Shown: positions 15,276 to 19,044 of the stretch, piece after piece
How the letters are laid out: the number at the start of each line of letters is the position of its first letter
Position numbering within the stretch: position 1 is the stretch's first letter
Assembly: GCA_964399955.1 (NCBI GenBank)
Contig: CAYNST010000062.1
Location: 1-19,044 of the forward strand
DNA: 19,044 nucleotides
DNA from: CAYNST01 sp964399955
GTDB taxonomy: Bacteria > Pseudomonadota > Gammaproteobacteria > Pseudomonadales > Cellvibrionaceae
Direction of reading: 5' to 3'
Notes under the pieces: generated by a model
Database searches by the model: none
What the model was told of the DNA's origin: nothing
What the model saw: the letters and a program-made list of their open reading frames with translations, nothing else
Program-made: the position numbers and the translations under genes

Positions 15276-15420
15276 GTTTCCCTGGCCGGCCTGGTAATTC
15301 ACCGGTTATTTACTGTTTCGGCCCTGACTGTCGCTAGCATCTCATTTGCAGGCCAAACCGCAGCCGCGCTTGGGATTATGCAAAAGGCCGACCAGTTTCA
15401 AATTTCATGCGTTTTTTAGT

Positions 15421-15546
15421 GGCGGAAGCTACAGGTGGCGGCCCCGGAGCGCCACTTTGCGGGCATTCCGGCCCGACGATGTACTTGTTCATTGCTGTTG
15501 CGGAGGCGGAGGGCGGTCTGACCCGACAGGTTTTTGGCGGAAGCTA
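15421..15546. repeat. Direct repeats flanking a hairpin
   Basis: GGCGGAAGCTA occurs at 15421-15431 and 15536-15546, each preceded by a T-run. Between them is the perfect stem GTGGCG (15435-15440) with CGCCAC (15450-15455). Confidence 0.4.
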
Positions 15547-15558
15547 TTGACAAATAGT

Positions 15559-15581
15559 GTCACTCATGGGTGACGTTTTTT
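15559..15581 (+). terminator. Terminator-like hairpin with T-run
   Basis: GTCAC (15559-15563), loop TCATGG, GTGAC (15570-15574) are followed by G and six T (15576-15581). The stem is only five pairs, so strength is uncertain. It is about 515 bases after the last gene on this strand and may end a small RNA. Confidence 0.45.
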
Positions 15582-15760
15582 GTAAACATTGCTGTTCAGC
15601 TTCACTGCAGCGGGTGTGGGCTTCAACTAAACTTTGGGGGCAGCGGATGTGAGCCGGTGGCCCGAACAGCTGCGGGTAACGCTGAACAGTTGCTCAGCGG
15701 TGATGGGCAATTGTGCCTCGACGGAGGCTCGCGGGCCTTAATCGAGATAGGGGGCAAAAA

Positions 15761-15925
15761 GTGCATAAGATTCTGGCATTGGTGTTGGCCTGCACTCTGA
15801 CCTACGCTTTGAGCGACACCATCTATCCTCATGTGCCCTATGCTCTTGGCATTGGGCTGTCACTATTGCTGCTGATAGTGACCTATAAAGTCACCGCACA
15901 TTATTTGGCGTCCCTGCGCGGCTGA
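15761..15925 (+). CDS. Small two-helix membrane protein, unknown
   Basis: A 54-residue hydrophobic peptide. I start it at GTG 15761, which has AGGGGGC about six bases before it; an in-frame ATG at 15713 has no such site and adds a charged, unlikely tail. Two membrane segments are visible, about residues 3-18 (KILALVLACTLTYALS) and 27-43 (GIGLSLLLLIVTYKVTA). A short loop, DTIYPHVPY, lies between them. I recognise no family. It ends 26 bases from the convergent hslO stop. Being a clean membrane hairpin with a good ribosome site makes it more likely real than not; no functional statement is justified. Confidence 0.55.
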   Translation: MHKILALVLACTLTYALSDTIYPHVPYALGIGLSLLLLIVTYKVTAHYLASLRG

Positions 15926-15951
15926 CTGCTCCTGTTCGCCTGCGTGAGCGG

Positions 15952-16839
15952 TCAATGCACTGGGCCGTCGGCGCCAAAAAGGGCCTGCAGGTCGGACTGT
16001 CCGAATTGGTATTGGCTGCCACAAAATTCACAGTTCACCTCAATCAGCTGCTGTTCCGCCAGTAAAGCAAAGGCGTCCGCTCTTCCCAGCGCCGTGAGGG
16101 CATTCAAGCTGCGCTCGGCCGAGCAACTGCAGGCAAAGGCCAGGGGGCGCGGCTCAAACAGACGCACCTCAAATTCGTGAAACAGCCGACCGAGGACCTC
16201 GCTGTGGGGAAGGGACAGCAGTTCATCTGCCGTTACGGTTGCCGCCAGCATCTCCGCCGTGGTCCAGGAGTCGGATTGCGACGGGTGATCAGCAGTGGCC
16301 GGTAGGGCCTGTAGCAGCAGGCCGGCGGCACATTCATCATTGGCAAATAGCCAGAGCCGGGTAGGCAACTGCTCGGACTGGGCAAAATAGGCGCTCAGGC
16401 AGTCCGCCAAAGAAGCTGACTCCAACGCCACTATGCCCTGATAGCGCTGGCCCTGATCCGGGTCTATGGTCAGGGTCAGTATGCCTGTGCCAACCGCATC
16501 CGCCAGGCGGGCGCCAGCCAGGTCGACCGTGGCCAAAGCCGCGTTGTCTTTCTTCTTGGCAATTCCCCGCAGCGTGTGGCCGTCTGTGGCTTCTGCCATG
16601 ATCAAAGGCACCGGGCCATCGCCTCGCGCCTGCACGGTCAGAACGCCCTCAAACTTCAGGGTCTCTGCCAGCAGGCCCGCAGCCACCAGAAACTCGCCCA
16701 GCAAAGCCTGTTGCTCCAGCGGCAAATTTTGGTGGCCGGTAGCCTGCTGGTAAGTCTTGGACAGGGTGATGATCTCGCCGCGAATGTTGCACCCGTCAAG
16801 CACAAAGCGGTGAATTTGATCCAGGTTTCTATCGGTCAT
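15952..16839 (-). CDS. hslO: Hsp33 redox-regulated chaperone
   Basis: A 295-residue cytoplasmic holdase chaperone that is switched on by oxidative unfolding and disulfide formation. The C-terminal zinc switch is intact: Cys237 and Cys239 in FACSCS, Cys270 and Cys273 in NCEFCG. The N-terminal domain has the family stretches GEFLVAAGLLAETLKFEG and VQARGDGPVPLIMAEA. Length is normal. It is the last gene of the yrfG-hslR-hslO run, 113 bases after hslR; that gap holds an inverted repeat and a TATAAA on the minus strand, so an additional promoter there is possible. The ribosome site before ATG 16839 is weak. The gene ends convergently with the small membrane peptide. Confidence 0.96.
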   Translation of the reverse strand: MTDRNLDQIHRFVLDGCNIRGEIITLSKTYQQATGHQNLPLEQQALLGEFLVAAGLLAETLKFEGVLTVQARGDGPVPLIMAEATDGHTLRGIAKKKDNAALATVDLAGARLADAVGTGILTLTIDPDQGQRYQGIVALESASLADCLSAYFAQSEQLPTRLWLFANDECAAGLLLQALPATADHPSQSDSWTTAEMLAATVTADELLSLPHSEVLGRLFHEFEVRLFEPRPLAFACSCSAERSLNALTALGRADAFALLAEQQLIEVNCEFCGSQYQFGQSDLQALFGADGPVH

Positions 16840-16892
16840 GATTGCTACAACGCGTCAGGTGGAAGGCGGGCCAAAGCGGCATTTTATACCGG

Positions 16893-16923
16893 TTTGGCCC
16901 CGACCCACAGGCCCAGGGCCAAA
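16893..16923. repeat. Inverted repeat between hslR and hslO
   Basis: TTTGGCCC (16893-16900) and GGGCCAAA (16916-16923) are perfect eight-base arms around a 15-base loop. No T-run follows in the direction of transcription. It could attenuate or stabilise the message between the two genes. Confidence 0.45.
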
Positions 16924-16952
16924 ATAGCAGGCAATGATGGATTCAGCGGCCT

Positions 16953-17354
16953 TCAGGACTCTTTGCCCAGGCTGTTCACAAACTGATGAATCTGTCGCCG
17001 TTGTTTTCTGTCGGGCTTGCCCTCGGGTGCTGCATTCAGTGCGCCGGCAAGCTTGCGTTGGGCCGCCTTGCGCTCACGCTCGGCCAGGCTTCGCTGGGTT
17101 TCTTGATAAAGGCTGGCGGCTTCCACAGCGCCACGCCGCTGCTCGCTTAAGCCGGTGACCAGCACCTCGCGGTCGTCCCAGCCCTGGCGCAGCACTAAGG
17201 TCTCGCCCAGGTTTATATCCCGGCTGGCTTTGACACGCTGCCCCTCAATACGCACCTTGCCGCCCTCAATGGCTTGTTTGGCCAGGCTGCGGGTTTTGTA
17301 AAAGCGGGCGGCCCAAAGCCATTTGTCTATGCGAACTTTTTTCAGGTTGTTCAT
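16953..17354 (-). CDS. hslR: Hsp15, S4-domain RNA-binding heat-shock protein
   Basis: A 133-residue protein that in other bacteria binds 50S subunits carrying stalled nascent chains and helps recycle them. The S4 RNA-binding domain occupies about residues 7-67 (VRIDKWLWAARFYKTRSLAK, then GGKVRIEGQRVKAS and GETLVLRQG). A basic C-terminal tail (RERKAAQRKLAG, KPDRKQRRQIHQF) follows, as is usual for Hsp15. Its ATG overlaps the TGA of the yrfG gene as ATGA, so translation is coupled. The order yrfG-hslR-hslO matches the Escherichia coli arrangement, which strengthens all three names. Confidence 0.96.
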   Translation of the reverse strand: MNNLKKVRIDKWLWAARFYKTRSLAKQAIEGGKVRIEGQRVKASRDINLGETLVLRQGWDDREVLVTGLSEQRRGAVEAASLYQETQRSLAERERKAAQRKLAGALNAAPEGKPDRKQRRQIHQFVNSLGKES

Positions 17355-18022
17355 GGCTGTTTGAAATCCACCCCCGGCACAATCTCGTCAAAGTCGACTA
17401 TATCAATGAATTCTCCGCTGGCGGTGGCGGGCTTTTGTGAGTCGGGCTGGGTAATACAGACCAGCTGACGAATGCCAAACGCTCGCGCCGCACGTAGTAC
17501 CTGTAGATTGTCGTCAACAAAAAGGGTTCGATCTTTATCAAAGGGTTCTGCCAGGGCCAGGCAGCGCCAAAAGTCATCAACCTCTTTGGGGTAACTGAAG
17601 TCGTGGGAGGAAATGACCAGGTCTATCCAGCGGTCAATCTGGCTGATTTCCAGCTTGAGGTCCAAACCGCGCCGATGGGCGTTGGTAGCCAGTACAATTT
17701 TTTTCTGCTGGGCCTTCAAGAAAGTTAGGAATGCTTCGGTATGCGGTCGCAGGTGAATCTTGTGCTGCACCTCGCGTTTCAGCTCGGTGATGTCCATTTG
17801 CACCAGCTCTGACCAGTGGTCAAGGCAATACCACTGCAGGGTGCCCTGGTGTTGGGTGATCAGGCGGGTGAGGTGGGTTTGGGCCTCTGCGGGGTCCAGC
17901 CCGTGGTGCTCGGCGTAGCGATGGGGCAGGTGGGTCAGCCAGAAATAGTTGTCAAAGTGCAGATCCAGCAAGGTGCCGTCCATGTCCAGAAGCACAGTGT
18001 CAATCGTCTGCCAATCTATCAT
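17351..18022 (-). CDS. yrfG: GMP/IMP nucleotidase, HAD family
   Basis: A 223-residue HAD-superfamily phosphatase; the YrfG type removes the 5'-phosphate from GMP and IMP. All four motifs are present: LLDMDGTLLD with nucleophile Asp13 and acid Asp15, LATNAH (Thr113) as motif II, Lys146 (YPKEVDDF) as motif III, and FVDDN (Asp170, Asp171) as motif IV. DNYFW just after motif I (24-28) is a helpful subgroup mark. Length is normal and it is cytoplasmic. It is the first gene of the yrfG-hslR-hslO run, divergent from cysQ over an 83-base gap that must hold both promoters. The gap contains a small GCCC-GCGA-GGGC hairpin (18053-18064) and no convincing promoter boxes. Confidence 0.95.
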   Translation of the reverse strand: MIDWQTIDTVLLDMDGTLLDLHFDNYFWLTHLPHRYAEHHGLDPAEAQTHLTRLITQHQGTLQWYCLDHWSELVQMDITELKREVQHKIHLRPHTEAFLTFLKAQQKKIVLATNAHRRGLDLKLEISQIDRWIDLVISSHDFSYPKEVDDFWRCLALAEPFDKDRTLFVDDNLQVLRAARAFGIRQLVCITQPDSQKPATASGEFIDIVDFDEIVPGVDFKQP

Positions 18023-18105
18023 AGCCGCCCGTTTCCTGTTTTTAACAAGTATGCCCGCGAGGGCGGTATTTGGAAAGCTTGCGCTGCAGGGGGTAAATAC
18101 TTAAC

Positions 18106-18954
18106 ATGAGAACCATGATTGCAGGGCTGCTCAATCTGTGCGAAGAGGCCGGTCAGGCCATTATGCACATCTACCACAATGCACAATCCATGCAGGTGCA
18201 GGCCAAGGCAGACCGGTCGCCGGTAACCAGTGCCGATCTGGCCGCTCATCGGCTCCTCGTGGCCGGGCTGGGCTGTTTGCAGCCGGGCGTACCAGTGGTG
18301 TCCGAAGAGGGCAGCCCAACCGCCTATGCGCAGCGCCGCCATTGGCGCCGCCACTGGCTGGTGGATCCGCTGGACGGCACCAGGGAGTTTTTGGCGCGCA
18401 CCGGTGAGTTTGCCATTAGCCTCGCACTGGTCGAAGACCAGCAACCGGTGCTGGGAGTGCTTTATGCGCCGGTCAGCGGCAACGCCTATTGGGGCGGGCC
18501 GGCACTGGGCGCCTTTGCCCGGCGGGCGGGGCGAACCATGCCGCTGCAGGCCCGCACGGTAGAGTCCGTGCAAAGAAGCGGGCGGCCACTGCAGGCGCTG
18601 ACCAGTCGCCACCGTGAAGACTCCCGGCTGGCTGATCTGCTGCTGCACATTGGCCGGCATATGGGCCCGGTTGATTACACACCGCTGGGCAGTGCGCTGA
18701 AGTTTGCCGCATTGGCAGCGGGCGAGGCGGATTTTTACCCGCGTCTGGGGCCCACTTGTGAATGGGACACCGCAGCAGGACAGGCCATTTTGCAGGCCGT
18801 GGGCGGGGCGGTTGTGGACCTCTCTGGCCGCCCCCTGAGTTACAACCGGGGAGACAATTTGCAGAATCCCGACTTCATCGCAGTGGCGGATTACGCTGCC
18901 TGGCGCGCATTGTTGGACCGGCCCTGGCGTGCCAAACCAGGACATTTCAGATGA
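18106..18954 (+). CDS. cysQ: 3'(2'),5'-bisphosphate nucleotidase CysQ
   Basis: A 282-residue lithium-sensitive phosphatase of the inositol monophosphatase superfamily that converts 3'-phosphoadenosine 5'-phosphate to AMP, clearing the by-product of sulfate assimilation. Metal-binding motifs are present: SEEGSP (Glu67/Glu68), WLVDPLDGTREF (Asp87, Asp90, Thr92) and EWDTAAG (Asp221). The protein starts at ATG 18106, with AGGGGG about 12 bases upstream; ATG 18115 in the same frame is less likely. Length is slightly above the Escherichia coli protein, with a few extra C-terminal residues. It is divergent from yrfG, a pairing seen in other Gammaproteobacteria, often with nudE nearby; nudE is not in this window. 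Confidence 0.95.
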   Translation: MRTMIAGLLNLCEEAGQAIMHIYHNAQSMQVQAKADRSPVTSADLAAHRLLVAGLGCLQPGVPVVSEEGSPTAYAQRRHWRRHWLVDPLDGTREFLARTGEFAISLALVEDQQPVLGVLYAPVSGNAYWGGPALGAFARRAGRTMPLQARTVESVQRSGRPLQALTSRHREDSRLADLLLHIGRHMGPVDYTPLGSALKFAALAAGEADFYPRLGPTCEWDTAAGQAILQAVGGAVVDLSGRPLSYNRGDNLQNPDFIAVADYAAWRALLDRPWRAKPGHFR

Positions 18955-19044
18955 CTGGTCCGGTTGCAGCGTTGCGCCGTAACAGAGCAAAGCATTTTTA
19001 TTCCAAATTCAGCCCCGTTTTCAATTTTGTAGTCTACGCTTTAG

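Larger units (their letters stand above)
15046..15760. other. Gene-free stretch with terminator-like hairpins
   Basis: About 0.7 kb between the dehydrogenase and the small membrane peptide. Open frames here have no ribosome sites or familiar sequence. It contains the terminator at 15252-15275, a hairpin GTGGCG/CGCCAC (15435-15455) between two copies of GGCGGAAGCTA (15421-15431 and 15536-15546), a TTGACA box (15547-15552), a second hairpin with T-run (15559-15581) and a CGCTGA/TCAGCG hairpin (15680-15699). Confidence 0.55.

Noticed and set aside
18019..18990. 323-codon minus-strand open frame
   Set aside because: It lies antisense to cysQ, which has all catalytic motifs; the long frame is a by-product of GC-rich codons.

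Overview
The window looks like chromosomal DNA of a GC-rich gammaproteobacterium. The best evidence is the right end, where yrfG, hslR and hslO form one operon and a cysQ gene is divergent to it, an arrangement typical of Gammaproteobacteria. The many outer-membrane proteins, the TonB receptor and the type VI secretion (T6SS) accessory genes fit a free-living, perhaps marine member. I cannot name the genus from the sequence.

Layout. (1) 155-3024, minus strand: three T6SS accessory genes (DUF6484, then DUF2169, then TIGR02270), probably one transcript running off towards the left edge. (2) 3267-5654, plus: a TonB-dependent receptor with four histidine-rich stretches, probably for zinc, convergent with an orphan receiver-domain protein (5651-6067); their stop codons overlap. 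(3) 6068-6643: a gene-free stretch with several inverted repeats. (4) 12551 down to 6644, minus: a tight six-gene envelope operon. It encodes a large di-heme c-type lipoprotein related to the hydrazine-synthase-alpha-like/PD40 proteins, an SH3-plus-beta-barrel protein, a second outer-membrane barrel, a TlpA-type thioredoxin lipoprotein, a DUF4266 lipoprotein and a DUF3570 barrel. (5) 12552-13742: a long gene-free stretch with a five-copy 13-14 bp tandem repeat and an open frame that does not look like a normal protein. (6) 13743-15045, plus: a MarR/HpaR-type regulator with a palindrome just upstream, then a short-chain dehydrogenase starting at TTG. (7) 15046-15760: gene-free, with two terminator-like hairpins, followed by a 54-residue membrane peptide. 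(8) 15952-18022, minus: yrfG-hslR-hslO. (9) 18106-18954, plus: cysQ.

The part most likely to be an undescribed system is the six-gene operon at 6644-12551. It combines a secreted di-heme protein, a periplasmic thiol-disulfide protein, a small Cys-rich lipoprotein and three different predicted outer-membrane barrels, with start-stop overlaps between several genes. This suggests an envelope redox or electron-conduit assembly, but the substrate cannot be read from the sequence. All assignments come from reading motifs and translated sequence; no database search was run.
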